64,000 bases of DNA, from the NCBI RefSeq assembly GCF_015207735.1, contig NZ_JADEWG010000010.1, forward strand, positions 24,259 through 88,258, given 5' to 3'. The stretch comes from [Phormidium] sp. LEGE 05292. Lineage in GTDB: Bacteria; Cyanobacteriota; Cyanobacteriia; Cyanobacteriales; Aerosakkonemataceae. The notes beneath the pieces are model-generated. The model was given only the letters and a program-made list of their open reading frames with translations, had not been told where the DNA came from and did not search any database. A program made the position numbers and the translations under genes. Positions 17,964 to 27,001 of this stretch are shown piece by piece (position 1 is the first letter of the stretch; every line of letters starts with the position of its first letter).

Positions 17964-18791
17964 CTACTCCATATTCATCCCCAAATCATGAGAAAAATCT
18001 TGGGTAAAAATCCCTTCCTTTTCTAATTGAAAAATGTACTCATAATCAAACATCAAAGAATGAGGATGGCGAATTATAGAAAACCCAAAATCACTTACTA
18101 TTTCGGTAGAAAAAGTAAACATAACTAAATCAATTAGTTTCTTTTCGGGAATATTAGGTACTTGCACAAAGTAATCATGTTTTTCAAAAAAAACTTTTTC
18201 GTGTTTGGGGACAATTATGCCATTCAATCTATGAGATTTCTGAATAGGTTTAATGATATATTTAACAAAAGTTGCCGGAGATTTTTGTAAAGCTGTTAAT
18301 CTTTCATGTTGTGCCCAACTCATTTTGTAAATCATTTTCAATAACTCGAAACCCAAAATGTAGTTGAAAACGCTGTTTCTTTCTTTATTACTTAGAACTA
18401 AACGTAAGGCTGATTCCAAATATAAATCAGGCTTGCGACGTAAATCTTGAGAGGAATGAATAAATGATTGCCGGACATAACTTTTTAAAAGTGCCTGATT
18501 AATTTCCGTATTAATGTAAAATCTCCGCAAGTAGCTTTCTAATTGCTGTTGCGCGTCTCGATCTTGTAGCATTCGAGCAACTAAACCATCAGCAGTGTAA
18601 TCGTCTAAAAAGTCAGCTTGTACTTCTGGAGACGCAGCACATAATAAATGACATAAAGACAAGACATAACGGCGCTGTTCCCAAGGTAGACTTTCAGCCC
18701 ATTCTCTGGCAGGTGGGGGTAATTTTTCCAGCATACTTTTAGCAGTATTGGATTCAGCAAGGTGAGTTGTTTGAGAGTTGAGTTCAGTCAT
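17964..18791 (-). CDS. Conserved cyanobacterial protein of unknown function
   Basis: A 275-residue soluble protein. Features: a conserved-looking opening (REWAESLPWEQRRYVLSLCH, LLCAASPEVQADFLDDYTADGLV), an all-helical middle (YLRRFYINTEINQALL), and a C-terminal alpha/beta part with KPIQKSHRLNGIIVPK and FSIIRHPHSLMFDYEY. The density of motif-like stretches suggests a family under strong selection. There is no membrane segment or known catalytic motif. It stands alone, convergent with the methyltransferase gene. I do not recognise its function. Confidence 0.7.
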   Translation of the reverse strand: MTELNSQTTHLAESNTAKSMLEKLPPPAREWAESLPWEQRRYVLSLCHLLCAASPEVQADFLDDYTADGLVARMLQDRDAQQQLESYLRRFYINTEINQALLKSYVRQSFIHSSQDLRRKPDLYLESALRLVLSNKERNSVFNYILGFELLKMIYKMSWAQHERLTALQKSPATFVKYIIKPIQKSHRLNGIIVPKHEKVFFEKHDYFVQVPNIPEKKLIDLVMFTFSTEIVSDFGFSIIRHPHSLMFDYEYIFQLEKEGIFTQDFSHDLGMNME

Positions 18792-18995
18792 AGCCTGAAA
18801 CCAGGGATAGAAAGGAAGAACTTGAGCAAGAATATTACTAAGGTGAAAAAGGTTTAATGGCTGGAATCTCTAAAAGTTACAAAAGTAATATCACTACAAT
18901 TTTCACCTTAGTTCTATTCCATCTACGACTAGTATTCCCAAATATCTCCCAATAAACCCATTTTTAGATTTAACTATTTTTAACAATTTACTTGA

Positions 18996-19586
18996 CTAAA
19001 AGCCCCAAAAGTCGGTGACATCGTATCCGAGTTCATCTAACATCTGACGTAGCAAGGGTAGGCTGAGTCCGATAACGTTACTGTGACAACCGGAGATTTT
19101 TTCGACGAAAAGACCTCCTTTACCTTCTAATGCAAAGCATCCCGCGCATTTGAGGGGTTCGCCAGTGGCGACATAAGCGGCAATTTGCCGATCGCTAACG
19201 TTAGCAAAATAAACCTCTGTCACTTGACAATGTACTAAAGTTTTCCCCTGTTGTAAGTCGATTAAAGCATGACCTGTTAACAATTCGCCAACTTTAGAGC
19301 GCATTTGTTGCCAACGAGCGATCGCTTCAGCTGCATCAGCTGGTTTTCCGTAAATTTCCCCTTCTATTGCCAAAACTGAATCACAACCTAATACTAATGC
19401 CTCTGTTTGTTGCGCCGCTACTGTTTCCCCCTTTCGCAACGCCAAAGTTTTAACTAATTCTTTAGGATCGCTAATATTCACCAGCGATTCATCAAAATCA
19501 CTAGGCAAAACAATTGGTTCAATTCCCACATTTTGTAACAGGCGAAGCCGCGCTGGAGAAGCTGAAGCTAAAATAAATTTAGGCAT
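18996..19586 (-). CDS. maf: Maf-like nucleotide pyrophosphatase
   Basis: A 196-residue protein. Maf proteins hydrolyse nucleoside triphosphates to monophosphates (often dTTP, UTP or modified nucleotides) and are thought to clean the nucleotide pool. The N-terminus [20 protein letters not shown] matches the family's opening loop, followed by [22 protein letters not shown] and [20 protein letters not shown] use the ATG at 19586. A longer reading from 19622 adds 12 residues ([12 protein letters not shown]) encoded by a TGACAAATGAC-type tandem repeat, which is unlikely to be the natural N-terminus. It is a single gene, convergent with nothing, transcribed away from psbP-like. Confidence 0.9.
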   Translation of the reverse strand: MPKFILASASPARLRLLQNVGIEPIVLPSDFDESLVNISDPKELVKTLALRKGETVAAQQTEALVLGCDSVLAIEGEIYGKPADAAEAIARWQQMRSKVGELLTGHALIDLQQGKTLVHCQVTEVYFANVSDRQIAAYVATGEPLKCAGCFALEGKGGLFVEKISGCHSNVIGLSLPLLRQMLDELGYDVTDFWGF

Positions 19587-19733
19587 TTTGTTACTAGTCA
19601 TTTGTGATTTGTCATCTGTCATCTGTCATTTGCAATTGGCATAATCTTCGATTACGGGTTTTTGGCAAATTGCCACATTTGTTCTTGGTTATACCCAATT
19701 ACGAATGACCAATGACAAATGACCAATAACTAA
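19587..19733. repeat. ATGACAAATGACC-type tandem repeat region
   Basis: Short units such as GTCATTTGTGATTTGTCATC at about 19598 and AATGACCAATGACAAATGACC at about 19705 repeat on both sides of the gap between maf and the psbP-like gene. They create a spurious in-frame upstream start for maf. Confidence 0.75.
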
Positions 19734-19734
19734 T

Positions 19735-20274
19735 TTAATAAACTTGGAATGAATCAACAACTTGCTGGAACTGATTTTTTACACTTTTCCATCGCTTTTC
19801 TGTAGTTGAAGCATTAAAAGTGTAAAGTTTACCGTGACTAATAACTACACTAGCGAGATTATGTCGTTCTTGATTGGGCAATTTCACGGCATATTCTAAA
19901 AGGTAATAAGTTTTTCCGCTACCTTCTCTTGCTTCTGCATTAACTAATTCTGCTTCTCGTCCCGATCCATCTGGTGCGATCGCACTTTTGGATAATTTGT
20001 ATCCTACCTCACCAGGACTTCCCAATTCTTGAAGAGTTTTACCTGATGTAACTTGACTAATTACCACACTTACATTTTCTGTGTCCTCAATTAAATCATG
20101 AAACACCACATCAGGGCCACTTGATACTTGCACCGGAATCCAACCATTAGGATATAAGAACTGGTATCCGTCGCTGGTATCAATATAGCTTTTCAACCCG
20201 CCTGTAGCGGAAACACAACCACTCAAGGTGACAGTCAGAACAATTAATAGTAGCGATACAATTCGTTTTAGCAT
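19735..20274 (-). CDS. PsbP-like lipoprotein (CyanoP)
   Basis: A 179-residue lipoprotein. The signal ends in LTVTLSGC (lipobox), so it should be anchored in the thylakoid membrane facing the lumen. CyanoP associates with photosystem II and is the bacterial relative of plant PsbP. The mature region has YIDTSDGYQFLYPNGWIPVQVSSGPDVVFHDLI, NVSVVISQV, and the C-terminal RWKSVKNQFQQVVDSFQV, all typical of PsbP domains. Length is as expected. Its stop is 149 bp upstream of the maf start, across the tandem repeat. Confidence 0.92.
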   Translation of the reverse strand: MLKRIVSLLLIVLTVTLSGCVSATGGLKSYIDTSDGYQFLYPNGWIPVQVSSGPDVVFHDLIEDTENVSVVISQVTSGKTLQELGSPGEVGYKLSKSAIAPDGSGREAELVNAEAREGSGKTYYLLEYAVKLPNQERHNLASVVISHGKLYTFNASTTEKRWKSVKNQFQQVVDSFQVY

Positions 20275-20344
20275 TTGTTACATTCCTTTTGCCAGTATTG
20301 TAGTTTTCTAAGCGATTATATTTTCTCATTTATGGGACACTTTT

Positions 20345-20995
20345 TTGGAACTAAGAATTTTCGGAGAACTGGTAATGCTGACTACTAGCGAAATTAGATG
20401 GTTTTATCAAGGGACAACACCCCCAGCAATTGAAAATTGGTTTATTGCGGATGTACTTAGGGAAAATTGTCAAAATTTAGAAGAGCGAGAAGACTGGTAT
20501 TTACTAATACCTGGATGTGAATTTTTGGGGGTTAAACTCCGTCAACAGCGATTAGAAACTAAGTTGCGAGTCACAGAATTAGGAATTTGGCAGTTAAGAA
20601 ATAATGTAATTGGTGCAGCGGAAAAATGGCTTAAATCTACTTGTGAAGATGGGAAAATAGAGAGTTTAATTACTCCAGATGTGATTGCTAAAGGACAATG
20701 GGTGAAGGTGGAGAAAGTGCGATCGCAAATTCGCTATTTAGTTGCTAATGATTATAGCTTAACTCCAACTTCAACAGATCAAACTTCTCAAGAAGGTTGT
20801 AATGTAGAACTTACCAAAATAATTATTAATGATAATCATTGGTGGACTTTAGGTTTTGAAGCATCGGGAACAGACGACAAATTAAAAGACAATTTGGAAA
20901 CAGTCGCAAAAAAAATATTCCAAACTTTCCCCGAACAAGAATTGAATTTGGTAGATTCTTATGCTTATCCCAAATGGTTATCTGTGTTTGTTTAA
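20345..20995 (+). CDS. Hypothetical protein
   Basis: A 216-residue soluble protein of unknown function. Seen: SEIRWFYQGTTPPAIENWF near the start, then LLIPGCEFLGVKLRQQRLETKLRV, VRSQIRYLVAND and a C-terminal WWTLGFEASG. The alternating beta-strand pattern with basic and acidic positions (VKLRQQRLETKLR) vaguely recalls triphosphate-tunnel (CYTH-like) folds, but I cannot support that. An alternative start is ATG 20375 (MLTTSEIRW). It is divergent from the psbP-like gene by 70 bp. Confidence 0.6.
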   Translation: MELRIFGELVMLTTSEIRWFYQGTTPPAIENWFIADVLRENCQNLEEREDWYLLIPGCEFLGVKLRQQRLETKLRVTELGIWQLRNNVIGAAEKWLKSTCEDGKIESLITPDVIAKGQWVKVEKVRSQIRYLVANDYSLTPTSTDQTSQEGCNVELTKIIINDNHWWTLGFEASGTDDKLKDNLETVAKKIFQTFPEQELNLVDSYAYPKWLSVFV

Positions 20996-21056
20996 TTGAT
21001 TTATTGTGTGAATTTGAATCTGGCGTTTTTTTACCACAGATAAACACAGATAATTT

Positions 21057-21848
21057 TTATTTCACGTTTTGCCAGAACCAATTTTCTTTAAGTTTCCTAA
21101 TCTTTTGATTAGATATATCCGACCCATCTGAGCGATAAACAAAACCTGTAATTCCTTGAGAGAAACGCGATCGATCTTGGCAAAAGAAAATCTCTGTCGC
21201 GTTTCCTTGCTGTTTCACAACTATTTTCCGATTTGGACAACCAATCAAATAACGATATTTACAAGGAAGTTTAATTTCTGATATTTGATTATTACTTGTT
21301 TGTGCTGGCAATTCTCCCCTTTGTACCATAGCAGCTACTTCCGCAAATGCCGGAAAATACTCATCAAAAGTTGCCAAACTCGGATTTGATACATTCAAGA
21401 ATTGAATTACTACCAGGGTAAATACGCTAATTACCAAGGGTAATGTACATTTTATAAAATGTTGCTTTAACTCTAAATAAGCATAAATAGGCCAGATAAT
21501 CAGTAACGGGACAAACAATAAGTAATCGCTAACGCCTTGCTGTAAATAACTTAAAATAAAAACCATGAAAATAGCCATGAATAACATATAAAAAGCAATT
21601 TTAAACAAAACATTAAAAAACAAACTAAACCGAGCAGCTAATGAGTTGCTTAAATTCCCATTGAACTTTCTTGCCAAGTAGGGAGGCCAATAAAATAAAA
21701 CCAATAAAAATAAAAAATTAACCCAAAATAAACCGAAAAATTCTCCTAAATTACATTTAAACTTGCGAAAAATCAACTCCAAACAACTAACAATCAATAC
21801 AATTAAAGCAACCCGCAAAACCAGAAAATTATTAGCGGAATTTCGCAT
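21057..21848 (-). CDS. Hypothetical multi-pass membrane protein
   Basis: A 263-residue protein if translation begins at ATG 21848 (MRNSANNFLVLRVALIVLIV). A longer reading from 21917 adds 23 residues encoded by a dispersed repeat (see 21906-21934), which is unlikely to be natural. There are about five hydrophobic segments in the first 150 residues, then a soluble C-terminal part with CKYRYLIGCPNRKIVV and IFFCQDRSRFSQG. This last part looks secreted and has paired cysteines. No homology was recognised. Confidence 0.6.
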   Translation of the reverse strand: MRNSANNFLVLRVALIVLIVSCLELIFRKFKCNLGEFFGLFWVNFLFLLVLFYWPPYLARKFNGNLSNSLAARFSLFFNVLFKIAFYMLFMAIFMVFILSYLQQGVSDYLLFVPLLIIWPIYAYLELKQHFIKCTLPLVISVFTLVVIQFLNVSNPSLATFDEYFPAFAEVAAMVQRGELPAQTSNNQISEIKLPCKYRYLIGCPNRKIVVKQQGNATEIFFCQDRSRFSQGITGFVYRSDGSDISNQKIRKLKENWFWQNVK

Positions 21849-21905
21849 ATATGGCTTTTTTGTACTTGTGATGAAAAACCCTGGTTTTAGGGACTGGGTA
21901 CAGGG

Positions 21906-21934
21906 GATGACAGGCAAGATGCCTGTCCTACGGG
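21906..21934. repeat. 29-bp inverted repeat, left copy
   Basis: GATGACAGGCAAGATGCCTG continuing to 21934 is the perfect reverse complement of 22075-22103. The sequence contains an internal CAGGCAAGATGCCTG near-palindrome. A looser relative of the surrounding repeat (GATGAAAAACCCTGGTTTT) recurs at the window's end near 63940. Confidence 0.85.
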
Positions 21935-22074
21935 ACTGGGATTTCTTGTAAATTAAGCATTGTACAAATTAATCAAGTTTACTTATCACCATAAGTAAGA
22001 GAGAACCGATTTTTTTTGAACCGCTTAAGATGCAGAGGAAACAGAGATAAAAAATCGAGAAGTTTTTTCCTAAT

Positions 22075-22103
22075 CCCGTAGGACAGGCATCTTGCCTGTC
22101 ATC
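22075..22103. repeat. 29-bp inverted repeat, right copy
   Basis: CCCGTAGGACAGGCATCTTG continuing to 22103, matching 21906-21934 exactly in inverted orientation. The ~140 bp between the copies hold no gene. The repeat is followed by a run of CCCCAGT units leading into the larB stop. Confidence 0.85.
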
Positions 22104-22122
22104 TCCAGTCCCCAGTCCCCAG

Positions 22123-22905
22123 TCACTCAGCCATTAAACTAATCTTACGCGCCGTCCTGAGAATTTGTCCTGCCAAAATTGCTGCGCCAAAACCATTATC
22201 AATGTTCACCACACCTACTCCCGCAGCACAAGAATTCAACATTGTCAATAGTGGGGCAAGACCGCCAAAACTTGCGCCATAACCGACGCTGGTGGGAACC
22301 GCAATCACGGGACAATCAGCCAAACCCGCCACCACGCTAGGCAAAGCGCCTTCCATTCCCGCTACCACAATTAAAACATTGGATTGGGCGATGACGTGAC
22401 GGTTACTCAGCAAACGGTGAATTCCTGCGACTCCCACATCCCAGAGACGCTGTACCTGAAAACCGCAAAGTTCGGCGGTAACTGCGGCTTCTTCCGCTAC
22501 TGGCAAGTCAGCTGTTCCGGCAGAAAGAATGCCAATTGTCCCGGAATATTGGGGTTCTAAAGCAGCAGGAACGGTGGCGCAAATTCGGGCATTTGGGTAG
22601 TAGTAAAGATGAGGAATTTTTTCCTGTATTTCGGCGTAAACTTCGGGAGTAATTCTAGTTGCCATTACTACTGGATTTTGTTGTTGCATTGCCTGGAAAA
22701 TATGGGCAATTTGATCGGGTGTTTTACCGGGTCCCCATATCACTTCGGGAAAGCCAGTTCGCAGTTGTCGATGATGATCGATTCTGGCAAAATCGCCCAC
22801 TGATTCAAAAGCAAAATGCTTGAGTTTTTCCATTGCCACATCTGGGCTAACTCTACCATTTGCCACTTCTTCTAGTAGAGATTGTAATGCTTCGGGTTGA
22901 GTCAT
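22123..22905 (-). CDS. larB: LarB, nickel-pincer nucleotide cofactor biosynthesis
   Basis: A 260-residue protein related to PurE. LarB carboxylates and hydrolyses nicotinate adenine dinucleotide, the first step towards the nickel-pincer nucleotide used by lactate racemase. The N-terminal LEEVANGRVSPDVAMEKLKHFAFESVGDFARIDHHR and GFPEVIWGPGKTPDQ blocks are characteristic of LarB. The PurE-like core follows: GILSAGTADLPVAEEAA, VGVAGIHRLL, VVAGMEGALPSVVAGL, VIAVPTSVGYGASFGGLAPLL and VNIDNGFGAA. larC and larE are not in this window. It is the last gene of a long minus-strand run, 43 bp after the binding protein. Confidence 0.93.
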   Translation of the reverse strand: MTQPEALQSLLEEVANGRVSPDVAMEKLKHFAFESVGDFARIDHHRQLRTGFPEVIWGPGKTPDQIAHIFQAMQQQNPVVMATRITPEVYAEIQEKIPHLYYYPNARICATVPAALEPQYSGTIGILSAGTADLPVAEEAAVTAELCGFQVQRLWDVGVAGIHRLLSNRHVIAQSNVLIVVAGMEGALPSVVAGLADCPVIAVPTSVGYGASFGGLAPLLTMLNSCAAGVGVVNIDNGFGAAILAGQILRTARKISLMAE

Positions 22906-22948
22906 TCGATTTTATATTTTAGCTTTTAGACTTTCGATTTTAGCTGGT

Positions 22949-24736
22949 TTAATTTTCGGTTAATGTTAGTTCGTGAAGGTTCCAAAATGCGCCGCCTAGT
23001 GCTGAGTATTTTATGCCTTGAATGCGATCGCGCACCGCTGCCAATGATAACTGATTAACCAAGTAAATTACTGGCAGTTCTTCTTGCACAATATTCTGGA
23101 ATTTGGCATAAATTTCTTTGCGTTTGGTTTCGTCTAATTCTTGTGCTCCGGCAATCATTAGGCGATCGATTTCTTTTTCCCAATCAGAAACTACCCAACC
23201 ATTAATCGGCGGTTCATTTGGTGCAGGGCCTTGGTTAAAGCTGTGTAATCCCCCTGTGCTATTCCAAACATTAGCACCATCATTTGGTTCCACTCCTCCG
23301 GTTAATCCGAGTAAATAACTATCCCAATCTCTGGTATTAGAAAGTTTATCTACTAAGGTGCCAAAGTTAATTGGCGTAAAGTCAACTTGAATCCCAATTT
23401 TACTCAAATCTTGCTTGATTTGTGCTCCCATTGCTTCCCGAATTTTATTACCACTATTCGTCATCAATGTGAAGCGGACACGATTCCCATCCCAATCTAA
23501 TAATTGCCCTTCATCATTATATTTGAATCCCGCTTTTAATAGCAATTCCTTGGCTTTTTCGGTATTGTAATCATAAACTTTCAGCCCCTTTTCAGGAGAT
23601 AGGTAATAGGGACTTTGCACTGAAATTGGAGAGTTTTGTGGAGCACCTAATCCACGAAAAGTATTGTTAATCATGGTTTGGCGATCGATCCCATAAGCCA
23701 CCGCTTGCCGAAATTCTTTAGTATTAAACCACCGCGACTTTATCGGATTGACAATTGGTTGTCCCTGGGCATTTTTCGCTTTATTTAAGTTAAAGGAAAT
23801 AAAAGTTGTGCCGGAAGCAGGGCCACCATTATAAATGGAAAAATTTCCCCGGTTTTCTTCTCGCTTTACTAGGGAAAAAATGTCTGGTGATATAGAAATA
23901 GAATCCAAACTTCCTGAACGGAATTGCATTAAAGCCACATCGGTTGATTCAACAATTTGCCAAACCATTTTTTCAATATATGGCTGTTGCTTACCTTGGC
24001 TATCTTTCCGCCAATAATAAGGATTACGACGAAAAATGATCCGCTCACTTGTGTCGTATCTTTCTAAAACATAAGGCCCATTTACTACTATTTCGTTAGG
24101 TGGTGTATTAACTCCCCAAGTTGTGAGAAATGTGGGTTTGCCATCTTGGTTTTTCTTATTAACATATTTCCTTAAAATATGTGCTGGTAATATCGGCACT
24201 CCAGTTACTCTTAAAAATGGGGCAAAAGGTTCAGGAACAGTAAATTCTACTCTGCGCCCATCTAATTTTTTTACTGTTGGTAAAGCGCGACTTTCACCAA
24301 TTCTCAATACATCTCTGGTATCGGTAGGAATTGCTTCATTCAAGTAGATTTCATTGTAAGTGAAAACTACATCATCTACTGTTAATGGTTTGCCATCAGA
24401 CCATTTCAAATTCGGTTTAAGAGTAAAAACTATGTTTTTTTTATCTTGCGAAATCGTCCAATATTCGGCTAAATCTGGTTCAATTTTGCCTGTTAAACCA
24501 TTTTCCGTAACCAATCCTTCAAACATCAGGCTAGTAGGACTAGGTGCTTCCTGAACAAAAGGCGGGTTAAAAGTTTTTGGATCGCTAAGTACGCTAGTAA
24601 CAATTTGTGGAACTTGGGCTGTTGCACTTTTAATTTTTAGGGCATTACAACTGGTAAGGGCGATCGCGCCAATGAACAACAGTATTAACAAAAATACCGA
24701 AAATCTTATTCTTTTAATAGCCGAGTATTTCATCAT
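22949..24736 (-). CDS. ABC transporter peptide-type binding lipoprotein (family 5)
   Basis: A 595-residue extracellular solute-binding protein of the DppA/OppA family. It has a lipoprotein signal (FSVFLLILLFIGAIALTSC, lipobox LTSC). Family blocks present: NPPFVQEAPSPTSLMFEGLV, PDLAEYWTISQDKKNIVFTLK, KWSDGKPLTVDDVVFTY and FRQAVAYGIDRQTMINN. The expected ligands are oligopeptides or similar compounds. The permease and ATPase genes are not adjacent. It lies 16 bp downstream of a small hypothetical gene and upstream of larB, so it probably belongs to the same polycistronic mRNA. Confidence 0.92.
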   Translation of the reverse strand: MMKYSAIKRIRFSVFLLILLFIGAIALTSCNALKIKSATAQVPQIVTSVLSDPKTFNPPFVQEAPSPTSLMFEGLVTENGLTGKIEPDLAEYWTISQDKKNIVFTLKPNLKWSDGKPLTVDDVVFTYNEIYLNEAIPTDTRDVLRIGESRALPTVKKLDGRRVEFTVPEPFAPFLRVTGVPILPAHILRKYVNKKNQDGKPTFLTTWGVNTPPNEIVVNGPYVLERYDTSERIIFRRNPYYWRKDSQGKQQPYIEKMVWQIVESTDVALMQFRSGSLDSISISPDIFSLVKREENRGNFSIYNGGPASGTTFISFNLNKAKNAQGQPIVNPIKSRWFNTKEFRQAVAYGIDRQTMINNTFRGLGAPQNSPISVQSPYYLSPEKGLKVYDYNTEKAKELLLKAGFKYNDEGQLLDWDGNRVRFTLMTNSGNKIREAMGAQIKQDLSKIGIQVDFTPINFGTLVDKLSNTRDWDSYLLGLTGGVEPNDGANVWNSTGGLHSFNQGPAPNEPPINGWVVSDWEKEIDRLMIAGAQELDETKRKEIYAKFQNIVQEELPVIYLVNQLSLAAVRDRIQGIKYSALGGAFWNLHELTLTEN

Positions 24737-24752
24737 TTATCTTCTCTAAAAA

Positions 24753-25235
24753 TTAGCAATTATCACTTTCCAGCACTACCTCAGATTTTGTTGTTCCATC
24801 TGCTAACAGTTGTAATAAACCTATTTCCTCTACTTGATCTGATGCAGGTGGCTTTTCTGATTTCCAATGATAAGCTAAATCTCGTAACCATGCTTCCAGT
24901 AATGTTTCAAAATATGGACTAAGAATCCGCGTATTAGCAAATTCGGGATCGTAGTGGCTAAGTATGTCCGCAGTTTTGAGAGTCAACAAAGGTTCCGCGA
25001 CATTAACACTTTCTCCTGAAAAAATCTCAATTTCTGACAAATCAGCTAACATCACAAAAGAGATAGATCGATTCCAAGATTGCCAGTAAGACTTTAGTTG
25101 GGAGAAAGCTTGCTGTTTTGCTTGATGATTTTGAAATCCTAAAGCTTTTACCTCAGCAATTAAAATTGCTTGTTCTTCACTATTGTAGGCGATAATATCT
25201 ATCTGTCTTTGAGGAATGTAATTTGCTGTTTCCAT
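24753..25235 (-). CDS. Hypothetical protein with nuclease-fold-like N-terminus
   Basis: A 160-residue protein. The segment RQIDIIAYNSEEQAILIAEVKALGFQ has the Asp ... Glu-x-Lys spacing of PD-(D/E)XK folds, and the next helix KQQAFSQLKSYWQSW fits, as does the strand SISFVMLADL. This suggests a restriction-endonuclease-like fold of the kind common in cyanobacterial Uma2-like and related proteins. Catalytic activity is not shown. It sits between ispF and a binding-protein gene, 40 bp after ispF. Function unknown. Confidence 0.6.
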   Translation of the reverse strand: METANYIPQRQIDIIAYNSEEQAILIAEVKALGFQNHQAKQQAFSQLKSYWQSWNRSISFVMLADLSEIEIFSGESVNVAEPLLTLKTADILSHYDPEFANTRILSPYFETLLEAWLRDLAYHWKSEKPPASDQVEEIGLLQLLADGTTKSEVVLESDNC

Positions 25236-25275
25236 TACTTTGATCCTTTTAACAAATCTCAGGTTTTAAAGCGAC

Positions 25276-25758
25276 TTAATCAGCTGCTACCAGCAAAGCT
25301 ACAGAATAGGCACAAATTCCTTCTTCTCTTCCTTCAGGGCCTAATTTTTCGTTAGTGGTGGCTTTAATACCAATTTGGTCAGGTTTTAATTCTAGAACAG
25401 CTGCTAGACGATCGCGCATCGCTGAAATATGCGGCTTCAATTTTGGACGTTCCGCCACTATCACTGAGTCAATATTACTTACTCGCCAACCTTTTTCCCG
25501 GATCAGTTGATCCACCTGACTCAACAACATTAAACTATCAGCCCCCGCCCATTTCGGATCGGTAGGTGGGAAATAATGACCAATATCCCCCAAACTTAAC
25601 GCCCCTAGCATCGCATCCATAATCGCGTGAGTCAGGACATCTGCATCGCTATGTCCCAATAACCCCAATTCGTGAGAAATCTGGACACCTCCCAAAATCA
25701 AAGGTCGTCCAGATACTAATCGATGAATATCGTAACCGTTACCTATGCGAATGTTCAT
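25276..25758 (-). CDS. ispF: 2-C-methyl-D-erythritol 2,4-cyclodiphosphate synthase
   Basis: A 160-residue enzyme of the MEP isoprenoid pathway. It cyclises 4-diphosphocytidyl-2-C-methylerythritol 2-phosphate, releasing CMP. Signature elements: [21 protein letters not shown] with the zinc-binding Asp and His, [39 protein letters not shown], and [26 protein letters not shown]. Length is typical. Its ATG overlaps the stop of the DUF1517 gene by 4 bp, so translation is coupled. Isoprenoid supply links it loosely to the carotenoid genes of the window. Confidence 0.97.
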   Translation of the reverse strand: MNIRIGNGYDIHRLVSGRPLILGGVQISHELGLLGHSDADVLTHAIMDAMLGALSLGDIGHYFPPTDPKWAGADSLMLLSQVDQLIREKGWRVSNIDSVIVAERPKLKPHISAMRDRLAAVLELKPDQIGIKATTNEKLGPEGREEGICAYSVALLVAAD

Positions 25759-26780
25759 GCAATTTGCATCATGTTAGTGTACTCACTTAACATTTCATCA
25801 TAAGTTAGGCTTTCTGTGTCTGATTGCGGAGTCCAAAGTAACTCAAATACGGAAAGATATTCTGGTGGAGTAGCTGCGATTTTTTCTAATGCTTGCTTCA
25901 AATCTTGGCTTGAGTAAACATCACCAAACAAAGGGCGATCGTTTTCTGTACCAATTAATAAGCTAACAACAATGTATGTTCCTGGTTCTTGGTCTGGTTT
26001 AATATCTTGTTGCAGTTGGCGAACTTTTCCCTTAACATTAGACAGCGTTTCCGCGCTAAACTTTGTGCGTTCTTCTATGGAAATTTGATTGAAGAGTTTT
26101 TCCGCTTCTTCCCGACTCTTCACAGTTTTGGAACTAGCAGAAACGTGAGTCCAATTTTCTGGAGTTCGCAACAATGCTAACACCGATTCCTGCATTAATT
26201 CGGTTAATCCTTCGGGAGTGCTGCTATCAATTTGCAAGCTTAAATCTGTTAGTTGTTTCTGCACTACATGGGCTTGGGCTAATAACCCAATTTGCAATTT
26301 AGTCACAGTAACAATATTGTTATCTAACTCTTTGTTGCCCGTTGAATAAGTTGCAATTTCCTCACTAGAACTGTTATTACTGCTAATTGCATTTTTCAGG
26401 GCAAAGACGATCGCCAATCCTAAAATTCCCACTATCAAAATTAACACAATTATCGGCAGCGGTGAATAATAGTAACCGTAACCCCCGCGATAATAACCCC
26501 CAGGCGCAACATATATATTTGGGCTTGTATAAGTAGGACTACTGCGATAACCTCCTGAATCATTATCAGAATATCCTCGACTCGGAGCACTGCGGGAAGG
26601 CGAAGACCTATTAAAAGAACCCCCTCCACTGCGCCCCCCACTACGTTTAGCTAATGCTTCCTGACCAACATTTAACCTTACTTGTTTGTGAGTTGGCGTA
26701 AACTCAATGTTGACTGTATTAACTAGCAACAGGGAAAGGGCAGCTGTACACCAAAATTGCAACTTAGATTTCATTTTCAT
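25755..26780 (-). CDS. DUF1517 membrane protein
   Basis: A 341-residue protein of the DUF1517 family, found in cyanobacteria and plastids; a plant member (FLAP1) was linked to photosynthetic acclimation in fluctuating light, as far as I recall. Layout: an N-terminal hydrophobic segment ([19 protein letters not shown]), a Gly/Ser/Arg/Tyr-rich low-complexity linker ([13 protein letters not shown] ... [16 protein letters not shown]), a transmembrane helix ([19 protein letters not shown]), and a globular domain with [20 protein letters not shown] and [20 protein letters not shown]. The signal suggests membrane export. It overlaps ispF by 4 bp. Confidence 0.88.
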   Translation of the reverse strand: MKMKSKLQFWCTAALSLLLVNTVNIEFTPTHKQVRLNVGQEALAKRSGGRSGGGSFNRSSPSRSAPSRGYSDNDSGGYRSSPTYTSPNIYVAPGGYYRGGYGYYYSPLPIIVLILIVGILGLAIVFALKNAISSNNSSSEEIATYSTGNKELDNNIVTVTKLQIGLLAQAHVVQKQLTDLSLQIDSSTPEGLTELMQESVLALLRTPENWTHVSASSKTVKSREEAEKLFNQISIEERTKFSAETLSNVKGKVRQLQQDIKPDQEPGTYIVVSLLIGTENDRPLFGDVYSSQDLKQALEKIAATPPEYLSVFELLWTPQSDTESLTYDEMLSEYTNMMQIA

Positions 26781-27001
26781 ATTTCAAATTAACCAGCTTT
26801 ACTCCGATCTTAGTTCTTGATCTAGCTTGCCCCTGCCCTCACAGACAATTTGTATTCTTCATATTTCTTTATATCAATTACTTCCTGGGATAGATGTAAC
26901 TCCAAACTCGATCGGGATTTATTGATTTACATTCTGGAGCAGGATTAATCAAGAAATCTGCTAAATCTGTAAATCCTAATCAAACTTTTCCTTGTACGTT
27001 T

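Noticed and set aside
19587..19622. Longer Maf start at 19622
   Set aside because: The added residues are encoded by a tandem repeat and the family begins at the later Met.
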